DNA of 64,000 bases from Diphasiastrum complanatum. Lineage: Eukaryota; Streptophyta; Lycopodiopsida; Lycopodiales; Lycopodiaceae. Position numbers and translations under genes: made by a program. Where the stretch lies: positions 58,665,600 through 58,729,599 of the forward strand of contig CM055096.1 in the NCBI GenBank assembly GCA_029204225.1, given 5' to 3'. The notes below the pieces were generated by a model, which saw only the letters and a list, made by a program, of their open reading frames with translations, ran no database searches and was not told the origin of the DNA. The first letter of the stretch is position 1, and each line of letters opens with the position of its first letter. This document shows positions 1 to 12,369 of this stretch, piece by piece.

Positions 1-116
1 CTTTATTTGAGGTGCAATTTGGATACATATTTATTTATGGACTTCCACATTCATGTATGATGTCACTTAAGCTTGTAGAAAAATCACCAAACTTCAAGAC
101 TGTACAGTAAAAGGTT

Positions 117-225
117 GAGTAAATTCATTACTAGTATCATATATTACCAAACTAAAAAATTTAACGGTTAAAGATCGAGTAAATTCATTACTTGTATCAT
201 ATATTACCAAACTAAAAAATTTAAC
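117..225. repeat. 60-bp direct repeat, two copies
   Basis: The ~49-bp block beginning GAGTAAATTCATTAC at 117 recurs at 177 with one obvious mismatch. This gives a two-copy tandem with a 60-bp period. Confidence 0.85.
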
Positions 226-1101
226 TTTGAAATATACCTAGGTGTGGAAGATTTTTGACATTTGTTTTTGCTTTCTAGTGATCATTTCTAATATAAACAA
301 CATTTTGTTGACTTGAAAAATATATTTTAGATTTTGGCCTAGCCACACAGCTTGGTCGTTTGGTGCACATGAGGTGCATCAAGTTGCCTCCTCACATTTG
401 GGCATTATAAAATTTTGAGATTTTAGGCTTTATGTTGGTTTTGCAATTAGTTTATGACGAGACAAATTTGTCAACTTTTGAGTTATTTGTTAGGCAATCC
501 AAATTTTGACTTTATTACCTCCTAATCTGCCCTACCTCTAGAGTATAGAGTATCCAAATACCCATAAAGGTTTAGAGCCCAATTTTATGACAACAAATTG
601 GGAACATTTTTTGAATTAGCAAAACTAGTGAAATTGTTAGGGGCAAATACCAAATACCCTTGAATTGCCTCTTTCTAAAATTGGGCTTGCAAGATTTACT
701 TACGACAGTTGCTCCAGCCTAAGGGCCCTACGCCATGCTCCATGTGCACGGTGCCCTGACACTAGGTCCCACGGCCCAGATCCCAGCCGCAGTAGCAAGA
801 CTGGTTGACCCCACTCATGCGCCAGCGCCAAATCTGGTGCTTCCTGATGGAGATGCGAACCACAGGTAGCTGCCCATAGGTCCATGTGACCTAAGAACCA
901 CGGGCATTGACCGCACACGTGGATCGGCCAGGGTGGTGCAAAGTGCAAAGCATTGTGCCATTTTGGGGTGAGAGAGCATATATGAGGTTATGGTTGTACG
1001 TGTAAAACTGTTTGGTTTGGAAGATATAGCAGCGAGAATCTATCTTTGATAGTTTTGACCTAGAATCAGAAAAAAAGAATATATCAGTGATATACATGAA
1101 C

Positions 1102-1388
1102 AATAGATCACATGGGTGTGACTTGTTCAAGCCAGCAAGTTACAAGATACATCAAACAATGGATCACATGGGTGTGAGTTGTTCGAGCCAACAAGTTACA
1201 AGATCAAGTAGATTAAGAAGATATTATCTGCTAGATAGTGTGTAAAAGGGCCAAAAATTTTATCTCTAGTTCATATGTAAGTTATCTCCAAGTATACATC
1301 TCTGTGAAAAAGCTCTTGTAGGAGATGATATTTTAGAAGTATACATTTTTGTGGAAAAGCCCGTGTAGGAGATGATATTTTAGAAGTA
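1102..1388. repeat. two neighbouring short tandem duplications
   Basis: A 56-bp unit starting GATCACATGGGTGTGA is present at 1106 and 1162. A 47-bp unit starting AGTATACAT is present at 1291 and 1338. Both pairs differ by only a few bases. No coding meaning is apparent. Confidence 0.8.
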
Positions 1389-2584
1389 TGGCAGGAATCT
1401 AATCATGGGGAAATCTAATCCTCAAAAGATCTAGCATGAGTATCTCACGTTATATTTCAGATTTTTAGATGGTCTATGAGTTTTTTGCCTTAGCTTTTTG
1501 TTACAAACTAGTGCTATAGAATGGGCATGCTTGAGAGGAGCATGGTGGCGATGGTGTGGGGGATTTTTAGTGCATAGGGAGAGCAATGGTGTGAGAACGT
1601 ATTTGTGCATAGTGGGAACAATGGTGGTTACTCAAGTGTGCCAAGGAAAGAGAGTGATCAAAAGTGGGTCCATTCCATAAAACGTTGATCCTATGTGTTA
1701 GGATGTATGTTTTACTAGTACTGAGTATTTGGCCAAGTCATTGTCCTTTAAGATTAATCACATCGAATCTTGAAGACAAGGCAAATATATGTCGTGGCCA
1801 AGAGATTTTTCTACTTCTCTATAAAAATTGCCACATTGTCCAACATGAATCTTCCATGAACAAATTCACTTAGAGACTAGTTAGATGTTCAAAGCAATAT
1901 TGTACGTAACACTAGTGTCCTCCATGTCAAAGAGGAACTCTTAAGAGACTAACCTGCTAAAGGAAAGCAAGTAGAGATGCCTTAAAATAGCATATGTTGG
2001 AATTTAAAACATTAGTGATCTTACAACAGATCATAGAGAGCTAAAATAATTGGCATTCATGTACAAAGATAGTCATATTCTCTAACTAAACATTCACCTT
2101 TCAAAATAAGATTGTCTAAGCCATTCATTTGGATAGTTCACATGAAATATAAGATGATTTACAACTTCAACTAAAAGATTTAGTTATTACATGACCTAAT
2201 CCATCCTTTCTACAATCTTGTGAGGATCACTAAAATAAGGACATACTTTATGACATTTTTTATAGCTCATAGTGTATTACATCCAAATTTTAAGATACAC
2301 CAATATCAATTGTAGTTTGCGCTTTGAAATGTTTGAGCCCGACAAAAAGTAGTGAGTGAGACTAAGTATTGGAGTAAGTAACTTAGTTTCTTTATCATTA
2401 TATGTCATAACGATCCTAATGAGGACTTCAAACGTGACCTTCGAAGTTGCAGCCAAGACACTGCAAAAGAAAAGTTGATGCATGAACATGAAGAAGAAGA
2501 AGAAACAATGATGTTCGCAAAACAAAAGGGATAGGCAAAGCCCAAGGATAAGAACAAAGTTGATCAGGGGGGAAGGGACGGTTG

Positions 2585-2750
<166 letters not shown>

Positions 2751-3119
2751 TGTGTGTATACAAAGCATGCAACAGACATGGAGTCATAAATAGACTCTGA
2801 TTAGTTCAAGACAGAGAGTGTGCACAAGCAATCGAATGATCTTCACATCATCGAACTAGCATAGTGAATGAGAGATATGTTCAAGTACGTAGTTATCATC
2901 GTTACTATTTTTGCTCGTCATTCAGCTAATTATGCACTTGCTGCTTTTCTAAATTCAATCCAATTGTTTTGTTGCATTCAAATATTGTGTTAGTATGAAT
3001 GTATTTTTCTCTGATTAACTGTTCTATGCAACCTTGCCACTAGAACGACTTTCACTAACTATCGACTGTTGAAGACCATTCAGCAATCTACTATCGAAGC
3101 CCATTCAACCATCAACTAT

Positions 3120-4279
3120 TGACCTCCTAGAAATCTTTTAGACATAATTCATTGAGATATATGTGGCCCAAAGCAAACACCATCATTACTTGGCCCTAGA
3201 TTCTTTATTACATTTATTGATGACTATTTGAGAAGAGTTGTTGTATATTTTATAAAGCACAAATATGAAGCCTTCCACTTCTTCAAGATCTAAAAAGAGC
3301 ATGCTGAGTTGCATACATTTAGAAAGATCAAAGCTCTCAAGATCGACAATGGTGGTGAATATATATCCAATGCATTTAAGGAGTGTTGTTCAACCCATGG
3401 AATTGAACAAAAATTTGTTGCTTCGTATTCTCCTCAATCCAATGGACTTGCAAAGAGAAAGAACAAAACCTTAGTTGAATCTATCAAATGCATGTTCACA
3501 TGCATTATTGCCCAAATCCTTGTGGTAGCAAGATGTTTCTATAGCAGCTTATTTGAAGAATCGATCTTTGACAAAATGTTTATTTAACAATAAGACTCTT
3601 TATGAAGTTTGGACTGTGTCCAAGCCTTCATAAAGCTAAAACAATTTTTGTTGGTTAATCTTCTTCGAATGACATGTATAGATTGTATGATCTCACAACA
3701 TGTAAAAATTTTACTCGTAGGGATGTTACATTTCTTGAAGATCAGTTTATTGATTTAAAGGACAAGGACAAAGTATTATCTGACATTGATGCCTAGAATA
3801 CTGATGAATATTGAAATACAATTTTGATTCCTTCAAGTAGCCAACTAATACAAATACATTCAAAAGAAGAACAAGAAGCTGCAGCTCAAGGGCAGCCAAT
3901 CCAACATTGAATTTGCAGCCAAAAGCACCTCTCAAAATGTCTACAAGAGTTCGAACTCAGCCTGTTAGATTCACTAATGAGTATGCTCATTATCTTTAAC
4001 AAGAACCAACCAAAGTCAATTTAGAAGCACTCACACAGACTGATTCTGACCTTTGGAAGAAATCCATGGATAAAAAATACAACTCTTTGATCAAAAACAA
4101 TACATGGATTGTCACTAAGTTTCATGTAGGCAGAAAGATCATCAATTGTAAGTGGATGTTTAAGATCAAGTATAAGGCATATGGCAACATCGACAAAAGG
4201 AAGGCTCAACCAATGGCAAGGGGATAGTCACAAATTTTCAACATTGATTATTTCTAAACTTTTAGTCTAGTGGTTAGCA
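3120..4279 (+). pseudogene. decayed Ty1/copia integrase and RT fragment
   Basis: Scattered plus-strand frames spell copia Pol pieces in the correct order. At 3140-3250 there is an integrase core start (FITFIDDY). At 3330-3500 comes the second catalytic Asp region (KIDNGGEY) and the SPQSNGLAKRKN stretch, where the usual catalytic Glu is replaced by Lys. At 4020-4260 lies the RT N-terminus (LWKKSMDKKYNSL, NNTWIV, INCKWMFKIK). Frameshifts and stops separate every block, and no LTR or PBS belonging to it is seen. The RT text stops exactly where the LTR element at 4280 begins, so it was probably interrupted by that insertion. Clearly non-functional. Confidence 0.8.
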
Positions 4280-5039
4280 TGTTGGAAGTGCAAGAATCAA
4301 GAAACCAACCAGCCTTTTGATTCTTGGACTCCCCAAGAACATCAAGAACTGGAATGTCAGAGATATGCAAGATTTACCCCCCACAGATCCAGCCTCTTTA
4401 GTTTACTTGAATGCTGGCTCCTACATTAATCCACAAGAAAACAAGAAAGCTAATCCACTCTACAAAAGCAGCAAATCTAATCCACTCTACAGTCCACAAC
4501 CACACACAAAAGGAGGGAAGGGCAAGATCATAACTGCATCACTCAAGAAACAAGCATGATCAAGGAGCTCAATGGTTGCACCAAACTCGTGAAGGCTCTT
4601 CTCATTTCAGCATGGAGTTGATACGCATCACAAAAGCTCCTCTTCACAAAGAGGGAGTCTCTTAAATAAGCAAGAGAGCTCCTTAGGTGGCATCCTAGTG
4701 GAATTTCCACATTTCACAAATTACAAGTGGAATAATGCTCTCCAGTAGAAGTCACCATCAAAAGGTGGCTCACTCTACTTTCTTTAAGAGGGGTCTACTT
4801 GCATTTATTACATTTGCCTAGAAATACTAGTTCCTACATGGCCATTCCATCTTTCGGGATTCACCATGAGGCTTACACAGTTCTTGCTTGTCATTTCTAA
4901 CTAGGATTTCTCGGCTCTCATACTCGGCTCTCAGTCTTCGTTCATCTCGTTTTCTCAGAGACCTCCTCGGTCTAAGGTGAGAGGTGCTCTTGAGTTGCTC
5001 TGTCCGAGTATTTTGGGGATTCATCAGAATCAACCAACA
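4280..5039. repeat. left LTR of the 4280-7052 element
   Basis: 760 bp with TGTTGG...CCAACA termini, matched by 6293-7052. A 67-codon minus-strand frame inside it is also present in the other LTR, but it has no protein-like features and is taken to be incidental. Confidence 0.8.
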
Positions 5040-5204
5040 TCATCCCACCCCTAATGTGTTGCAGGACCCACTGCAACTCATATTGGACGATGTCACTCCG
5101 CTTTGCATTGGCATCTTCGACTGTCACTTGAAAAAGTGTGGATCCTTGTTCGCTTACATAAAACCAAGTGCTTATTGTCGCCAGTCTTTAACATTGACAA
5201 AGGC

Positions 5205-5610
5205 CTCCGGTTGAGATCTGAAGCAAATGCTTCGGTTGAGATTTCACAGAGAGCTCCAATTGAGATTTTACAGAGAGCTTCGGTTGAGATTTTACATAGA
5301 GCTCCGGTTGAGATTTGAGGAGGCCTCCGGTTGAGATTCCAGGTGTGCCTCCGGTTGAGATTTAAGTGAGGCCTTTGGTTGAGAATTGAGTTAGATGCTC
5401 CGGTTGAGATCTGAAGCGGTGCTTCGGTTGAGATCTGAGCAGGGTGCTTCGGTTGAGATTTCAGCATTGGGCTTCGGTTGAGATTTCAGCGTTGGGCTTC
5501 GGTTGAGATTTCAGCGTTGGGCTTCGGTTGAGATCTGATGAGGCCCTCCGGTTGAGATTTCAAGAGGTGCACCGGTTGAGATGGGAGCTATGCTCCGGTT
5601 GAGATTTCAG
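5205..5610. repeat. ~24-bp minisatellite, core CTCCGGTTGAGATT
   Basis: About 17 variant copies of C(T/C)(C/T)CGGTTGAGATT(T/C), separated by 8-14 variable bases containing GAG or GCT. The variants are CTCCGG, CTTCGG and CCTTTGG. It lies entirely inside the internal region of the non-autonomous LTR element, so it travels with that element. Confidence 0.9.
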
Positions 5611-6292
5611 CGTGCGAAACGGGAGGAGTGTGAGCTTGAATAGAATTGAATCTAGGTCTGTGAGTGTTTTTGTTGACAAGTGATTGGCGAGGCTAACAGC
5701 TCGTGGATTTGGTAATGATGTAGCCAACGATGTAGCTCTGGTCAGTGTGTAGAAACTCAGATTCGTTTAAAGAATTGGGATGTTGTTGCAGGGATCTGAG
5801 CGTGGACAAGGTTGCAGGATTCTGATGTAGAAGGTGTTGGAGTTCAATGGGCAACGGTGTCAAATGTTGACAGAATGTTGACAGATCCCTTGCTCTAGAG
5901 GACCTATTGTTTTATCGTTTCTCTGGTTCTTTCTTGCCACTTCTTCAGAACCGTTTATGCTTGTTATCAGGCTTAATGGCAGTCGTTAGATGGTTTCTTG
6001 ACTTACGATGCCAACCCAAGTAGAAGGAAACAAAGTTTCGTTGTAGTATTTTCTTTATGTCATGTCTGTCAGAGGACTACTCAGAGACGTCACTCTTGAA
6101 CACACTTACATTCTACATAGGATGCAAGCCTAGAACACTCATTCACAGATCAGCATGCAAACCAATGAACGTTCAGTAGTTTTCTACAGCTATCTGCACT
6201 TAAAACGGACTGAAATCAGAGCCTACACTACATTAACACTGAGCTACACTTGCATAAATTGACAAAACAAGAAACAAAGCTAAACTACAGCA

Positions 6293-7052
6293 TGTTGGAA
6301 GTCCAAGAATCAAGAAACCAACCAGTCTATTGATTCTTGGACATCCCAAGAACATCAAGAACTGGATTGTACAAAGATATGCAAGAATCACACCACAGAT
6401 CCAGCCTATTTCGTTTACTTGAATGCTGGCTCCTACATTAATCCACAAGACAACATGAAATCTAATCCACTCTACAAAAGCAACAAATCTAATCCACTCT
6501 ACAGTCCACAACCACACACAAAAGGAGGGAAGGGCAAGATCATAACTGCATTACTCAAGAAACAAGCATGATCAAGGAGCTCAATGATTGCACCAAACTC
6601 GTGAAGGCTCTTCTCATTTCAGCATGGAGTTGATACAAATCACAAAAAGCTCCTCTTCACAAAGAGGGAGTCTCTTAAATAAGCAAGAGAGCTCCTTAGG
6701 TGGCATCCTAGTGGAATTTCCACATTTCACAAATTACAAGTGGAATAATGCTCTCCACTAGAAGTCACCATCAAAAGGTGGCTCACTCTACTTTCTTTAA
6801 GAGGGGTCTACTTGCATTTATTACATTTGCCTAGAAATACTAGTTCCTACATGGCCATTCCATCTTTCGGGATTCACCATGAGGCTTACACAGTTCTTGC
6901 TTGTCATTTCTAACTAGCATTTCTCGGCTCTCATACTCGGCTCTCAGTCTTCGTTCATCCCGTTTTCTCAAAGACCTCCTCGATCTAAGGTGAGAGGTGC
7001 TCTTGAGTTGCTCTGTCCGAGTATCTTGGGGATTCATCAGAATCAGCCAACA
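6293..7052. repeat. right LTR of the 4280-7052 element
   Basis: Same length and termini as 4280-5039, with scattered substitutions and small indels. Confidence 0.8.
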
Positions 7053-7270
7053 GATGTAGATATAGATTTTGATTTTGATTCTGACGACATGTAGGTGGTG
7101 TTGTAAGTGATCTACCAATGATGTACATATCTTGTAATATATATGTAAATAAAGTGTTTTGAAAAAACACATTTGAGAATAGTGGGTGATGTAGATATTG
7201 ATTTTAACTCTTACAACACTTAGGAAGTGTTGTAAGTGATACTTCAATGATGTACTTATCTTGTAATATA
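7053..7270. repeat. ~134-bp direct duplication with a small hairpin
   Basis: GATGTAGATAT...TTGTAATATAT...GTAAATAAA occurs twice, starting near 7053 and 7188. Within the second copy, ACAACACTTAGGAAGTGTTGT (7213-7233) is an 8-bp stem with a 5-base loop. Confidence 0.65.
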
Positions 7271-7789
7271 TTTGTAAATAAATAAACTTTGCAGATATTT
7301 TCTACAAAAATAAAATTCAGTGTCTCTTTCTATCGGTTTTTGTTTTAAATTTTTTATGTAATCTAATACATGTTTATTCTGTATTTATTTTGAGGTACGA
7401 GAGCTAACGATGAATTGATTTAATTGCGCAATCCCTTCTATATGTGATCAAATAAATGTCAAATTTAGTGAAAAGTTATAATTTTTGAAATATATGTTTG
7501 TATTTTAATATTGGTCATATGTTTCACTGAATTGTGTGGATGGTTAACACTAGAGTCGTCACAAAATGCATACAAAAGTGTGCATTTCAAGCACTAATTC
7601 AAAAAATCATATCTCATAACCTATAATGAATCATATCAAATCCTTTCACATGTATGTTAATCATATATACATTTACCAATTAAAAATTTTGAGACTTTCA
7701 TTTTGAGCAACTTATATGTAAGATTTGATGTGTCAAACATGTGGGGGTACTGATGAAACTTCGAAATTTTCCATATATGGGACATTGCT

Positions 7790-8335
7790 GTGAATTTTAC
7801 ATTTAAGTTTTAGCTTGTCTTCTCTTAAAAATCCTATATGATGGTAGAAACATGTCTATAAAAAAATTGAATTTGGAGATCTATAGAGATAGATATGTGC
7901 ATTCAAAGTTACCCTTTTAAGTGTTGATAAAAATCACCAAAACTAGAAATATCATACATGAGTGTATAATACCAAGATTTTAACAATATTTTTTTTGGTT
8001 TGTCTACTTCAAAAAATATTATATGACCATAGAAACAAGTCTCTCAATTTTTTTTCAATTTGGAGTTATGTAGAGATAGAAATGTGCATCTAAAATTACC
8101 CATATCAAGTGCTGAAAAGTATTGAAAATTATTGAAAGGTGCTAGAAAGTTTCAACTCTTTTGGAAGTGTTTTCTATAACCCTTTCTTTGGTTGTCTACT
8201 TTCAAAATCCTTTATGACCATAGAAACATGTCTATGAAACAAAATTTAAATTTGGAGTCCTATAGAGATATATACGTGCACCCAAAGTTACCCATGTGAA
8301 GTGCTAAAAAGTGCTGAAAATTGAAGTTTTTTGGG
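7790..8335. repeat. three diverged copies of a ~185-bp tandem repeat
   Basis: A block with ATGACCATAGAAACA, then TTTGGAG...TAGAGATAG, then GTGCA...AAAGTTACCCAT, recurs near 7850, 8025 and 8213. The copies are diverged and AT-rich, and none is coding. Confidence 0.7.
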
Positions 8336-8409
8336 GGAAAATTGTGAGTAAATAATATCTTGAAATTCTCTTGTCCATTTTTTAAAATGATTTTGACAAA
8401 GTCCAAAAT

Positions 8410-9025
8410 TAATTGAGGCATTGTTAGTTACTGTGAGTGCCAAATTCTTGCCAGTTTTTTGCATAGCGTTGGAAATTTTCCTATACTTCTTAAGCTACCA
8501 TCTGAATTCTCCCTCTTCATAAGAAATTATCCTAATCTTGCTATATCACATATCCAAAGGGAGAACCTAGATTCCAAAAGCTCAAAAAATTATTCCATTT
8601 TGAATATTGCCACTTAAACTAATTTCTAGAGTTATTGTGAGTGACAAATTCTTGTCAGGTTCTTTGCATAGCTTTGGAAATGTTTCTATACTTTCTGAGC
8701 TACCATCTGAGTTCGCCCTCTTCATTGGAGATTCTCCTAATCTTGCTCCATCACATATCCAAAGGGCAAACATAGATCACACAAGCTCAAAAAGTTATTG
8801 CATTTTGAATACTAGCACTTAAACGAATTTCGAGAGTTACTGTCTGTGAAAATTTCTTGTCAGTTTTTTTGCATAACTTTGGAAATTTCTCTACACTTCT
8901 AGAGCTACCATCTGAGTTCTCCCTCTTCATTGTACCTTCTCCTAATATTACTCTATCACATATCCAAGGGGCAAGGACACATCACAAAAGCTGATAAAGT
9001 TATCGCATTTTGCACATTGGCACTT
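8410..9025. repeat. three copies of a ~204-bp tandem repeat
   Basis: Units start near 8427, 8631 and 8836 with GTTA(C/T)TGTGAGTG or variants. They share TTTGCATA, GAGCTACCATCTGA and ATCACATATCCAA in order. The period is 204-205 bp. It sits directly after a different tandem repeat, so 7.8-9.0 kb is a stack of two small satellites. Confidence 0.85.
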
Positions 9026-9029
9026 GCTC

Positions 9030-9850
9030 CAAATTTTCCATATTCCCCAACTTATACATTCCCAAATTTCTAAGTTCCCCACTTTCACATTCCCCCCCTT
9101 TTTGCTTTCTCAAATATTTGCATTCCCCAATTTTCACATTCCCAAAACATTTCATTTCTTCCCACACATTTTTGCCTCCCACAGTTTCACTTTGTCATTT
9201 TTGCATTCCCAAAGCTGCATTCCTAGGATCTGTCTTCCCCAACTTTTCACTTTCACATTCCCAAGTACTGCTCCACATCCCTACATTCCCAGATCTTGTA
9301 TTGTCTCGAATTTACATTCCCACGATCCTACATTTCCCAAATTTTTTAAATTCACCAACTGCTTGCATTCCCATTTTTTACATTCCCAAATTTTATATTC
9401 CCAAGTTTTCTAAGTTCCCAATGTTTTTGTTTCCAACTTTTTATATTCCCAAATCTCAATTCCATATTCTCCAACTTTCATATTCCCAAATTCCATAATC
9501 CCCAAACTCCATATTCCCAAAATCCCACGAATTGCCTTCCCCAATTCTCACAATCCCAAAAGGTTTCATTTTCCGTTGCATTCCCCAAATTACTTCCTAG
9601 ATCTTGCTCTTTTCCAGTTTTTTACATTTCCACACACCATCTTCCCAACCTACATTCTCAAAATTTTCCAAATTCTCCAACTTGTACATTTCCAAGTTTT
9701 TTTTTAAGTTCCCCACTTTCACATTCCCCAACTTATGCTCTCCCAAACATCTGCATTATCCAAATTCCTCATTCCCAAAACTTTTCACATTCTTTGCTTT
9801 CCCCACACTCTCCTCAGATCCCAAAACTTGATCTCAAAGGTTGTACTCTC
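9030..9850. repeat. C/T-rich degenerate minisatellite (CATTCCCAA type)
   Basis: About 800 bp made of irregular repeats of (T/C)ACATTCCCAAA(T)TTT with variable spacing, so the strand is almost purine-free apart from A. Open frames across it read as monotonous Phe-Pro-Ser-His-Ile strings, as expected from the repeat. There is no exact period, which suggests an old, heavily mutated array. Confidence 0.75.
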
Positions 9851-10116
9851 CCAAGAGCCAACATTTCCAAAATTGCTTTTCGAAGTTGCAACATCTTGAG
9901 TAGTGAGAGAGTATAGAACTTAGATCAAGATCCGAATCCACCATCTCCACTTCACTTTTTATTCTCTATCATTTTTATATTTCCTTCTGTACATTCTTCA
10001 TTGCTTGATTGTATTTTTTTATTTCTCTTTTATTTCAATTTCAACTTCTCCTTCAAAAAGTAAAGAAAAGAAAAAAGAAACACTCTGGGAACACTGAGAT
10101 TCAATAGTCATCTCTT

Positions 10117-10191
10117 GAGCAGCATTCAAGAGACAAAAAAAACTAATAAAAAGTACTAATGCAGCCAAAAATAGCAGCAAACAGGGCTCCC
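10117..10191 (-). repeat. left piece of an older LTR, interrupted at 10192
   Basis: AGCATTCAAGAGAC...GCAGCCAAAAATAGCAGCAAACAGG matches the middle of the LTR at 10192-10849. It continues, after removal of the element 10192-12768 and one copy of its CTCCC duplication, at 12774-13224. The far end of this LTR is not visible. Confidence 0.7.
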
Positions 10192-10849
10192 TGTGAAAAA
10201 AGTGGATTTTGAATGGATCTAAGATCCCAAATGTTCTGGCTAAGATCTTTGCACAACAAGCTACAAAATCTAGAAATGGCAAAGCATCCTAATGCTACCT
10301 TTGATACACATGAACTTGACAAAGCATTCAAGAGACAAAAGAAACTTTTGAAAAGATACTGATGGCAGCCAAAAATAGTAGCAAACAGGCCGTGAACAGC
10401 ACCCTACCACTTCTGGATAGCACCTAAGATCATACACAAGACCTTGAAGACAATACACAAAGCAATGCTCACAATGGAGGAAGAAACTGTGACAATGATC
10501 TATTGATCTCTCTCAACAATACTATAAGTTTCTCCAACCTGTTTCTCCACGTATTTTTTACTATTTATGGATGAGGAAGATGATTCTCTCTCCTCTCTCT
10601 AAAAGGTACTTGACCCTAAATATTCCCTATATAGGAAAAATAGCTAAAAATGACATATATGACCAAAATACATCAAAATGGTCTCATTTCGAAGGGTCTG
10701 AAGTTTGACACTTCTTCATACTAGAAAAAGTACAGTAAATAAAAAAATTTAGGCCTGGTTCACACGTGTGAAACTCCAATACCAAAACTATGTACAAAGA
10801 TTGCCAATTTAGGCCTCAAACTAGCTAGGGAATGTTGACAATTTTCACA
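10192..10849 (-). repeat. 3' LTR of the 10192-12768 element
   Basis: 658 bp, TGTGAAAA...TTTTCACA termini. It contains a perfect 14-bp palindrome centred on CACGTG at 10759-10772 and a CCTATATAGG TATA-like site near 10630. Confidence 0.85.
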
Positions 10850-12161
10850 CTCCCTCTTCAACATTGGATGCTAGTTTTAACATAGATCTTGAACACATTC
10901 CAAAATTAGATCTATGCTTATAATGCAGGTCCTTTTCCAATGGTTTGGTGAAAATATCAGCCACACACTCCAATGAAGAGACATGTTGAAGCTCCACCTC
11001 TTTGGCAATGACTCGATCCCTCACAAAGTGATGAGCAATCTCAATGTGCTTGCTCCTAGCATGGAAAGCTGGATTGGTTGCCAAGCTTTGGGTTGAAAGG
11101 TTGTCACAATAGATGATTGGTGTCTTCTTATAATCCAGCAAGTGAATATCCAATACCATCCTCCTTATCCAAGGCATCTCCTTGGTGCATGTTGTCAATG
11201 CCTTGTATTCGGCCTCGGTGGAAGATAGAGAGATAGTAGGTTGCTTCTTTGATAGCCATGAGATATCTCACTCTCCAATATATATTGTAAAGGAACTTGT
11301 TGACTTCTTATCCATTTGATCACCTACAAAATCTAAATCTGAGAAACCACAAAGGTTAGGTGAAGATCCTTCATACAAGATGCCAAAATCTCTAGATCCC
11401 GAGAGGCATCTTAGTACTCTCTTTTCTAGCTTCCAATGAGCCTCACTAGGATCTTGCATGAATTGACTTAGTTTACCAATCACATAGCTTAGATAAGGTC
11501 TTGTGATGGTTAATCAAATAAGAGATCCTATGAGCTTTCTATAGAGAGTAATGTCCTTGAAGGATCTTTCATTACCTCTTATAGATAGCTTTACATTTGG
11601 AGTAGAAACTACTTTGCAATTTTCCATATGAAATCTTTTTAGAATAGAGTTAGAATACTTCTCTTGACAAATAAAAGTAGAATTATAAGTCCTAACAGTC
11701 TCTATTCCTAAGATATAGTGAAGCTTACCAAGATCTTGTATCTCAAACTTACTTTTAAGTGCCATCTTGATGTCATATATATCTTCATTACTATCACCAC
11801 TTAAGATTATGTCATCAACATAGATCAAAAGCAAAGTGATGTCACCATTATCACTCAATCTAAAGTAGAGAGAATGATCATACTCACTCATGATGAAGTT
11901 TTGAGAGAGTAAGAAGGAATGGATCTTAGCATACCAACTTCTTGGTGCTTGCTTGAGCCCATACAAGCTCTTTTGTAGGAAACACACATGATTAGGCTCA
12001 TCATGTGAAACATAGCCCTCAAGTTGCTCCATGTAGATTTCCTCTTCAAGATCACCATTCAAGAAAGCATTAGTAACATCCATTTGCCACATTTCCCAAC
12101 CATAAAGAGACCTTTTGATTGATCTATCTTCTTTTGTCTTGATCTTGAAGGCTCCAATCAA
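10845..12161 (-). pseudogene. broken RT/RNase H of the copia element
   Basis: Three minus-strand frames read as the C-terminal part of copia Pol. 11514-12161 holds RT from WQMDVTNAFLNGDLEEE through LYGLKQAPRSWY and the catalytic YVDD. 11268-11483 holds the RT-RNase H connection. 10845-11198 holds the RNase H end, ADIFTKPL and a terminal NVEEGV. About 45 residues are deleted near the RT N-terminus (compare FKIKTN...LYDWDMWQ in the intact copy), and stops or frameshifts near 11230 and 11500 break the frame. The start and all upstream domains are gone. The stop lies a few bases inside the LTR, as in the intact relative. Confidence 0.85.
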
Positions 12162-12369
12162 ATTACATAAGGAGAGTTACTTACATGCTCAACAAAGTAC
12201 ACCAAAATTTATGCAAAAGATTGCTGACAATTTGTTCACCCAAAAGGGGATCTTTCATCCAAGTGGGAGCTTTGCTCAGCCTTTTGGAGAAATACAAAAT
12301 CACTCAAAGAGTATTTGTCATCCACTTAAGGAGAAAGTTCATCCATTTAAGGAGAGGGTTCATCCAAAG

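Larger units (their letters stand above)
4280..7052. mobile_element. non-autonomous LTR element without coding capacity
   Basis: Two 760-bp direct repeats (4280-5039 and 6293-7052), each starting TGTTGG and ending CCAACA, flank 1.25 kb of internal DNA that encodes nothing recognisable. This architecture matches TRIM/LARD-type non-autonomous LTR retrotransposons. The orientation is unresolved: no iMet PBS or strong polypurine tract abuts either LTR. No 5-bp target duplication is found (TAGCA on the left, GATGT on the right), so one flank may have been rearranged. The LTRs differ at several percent of positions, so it is not recent. The internal region is dominated by a GGTTGAGAT minisatellite. 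Confidence 0.7.

Noticed and set aside
700-948. GC-rich 82-codon frame as a possible host exon
   Set aside because: No recognisable domain, no clear splice context, and the G+C rise alone is not evidence of a gene.
4827-5033. 67-codon frame conserved at two places (also near 6840)
   Set aside because: Both copies lie in the two LTRs of one element, so conservation only reflects LTR duplication. The same applies to 49290-49493 and 53476-53679.
5093-5467. 124-codon minus-strand frame with repeated ISTGA/ISTEA units
   Set aside because: Generated by the GGTTGAGAT minisatellite of a non-coding LTR element.
9010-9498. 162-codon Phe/Pro/Ser-rich open frame
   Set aside because: Entirely within the CATTCCCAA-type repeat; overlapping frames give the same kind of low-complexity peptide.
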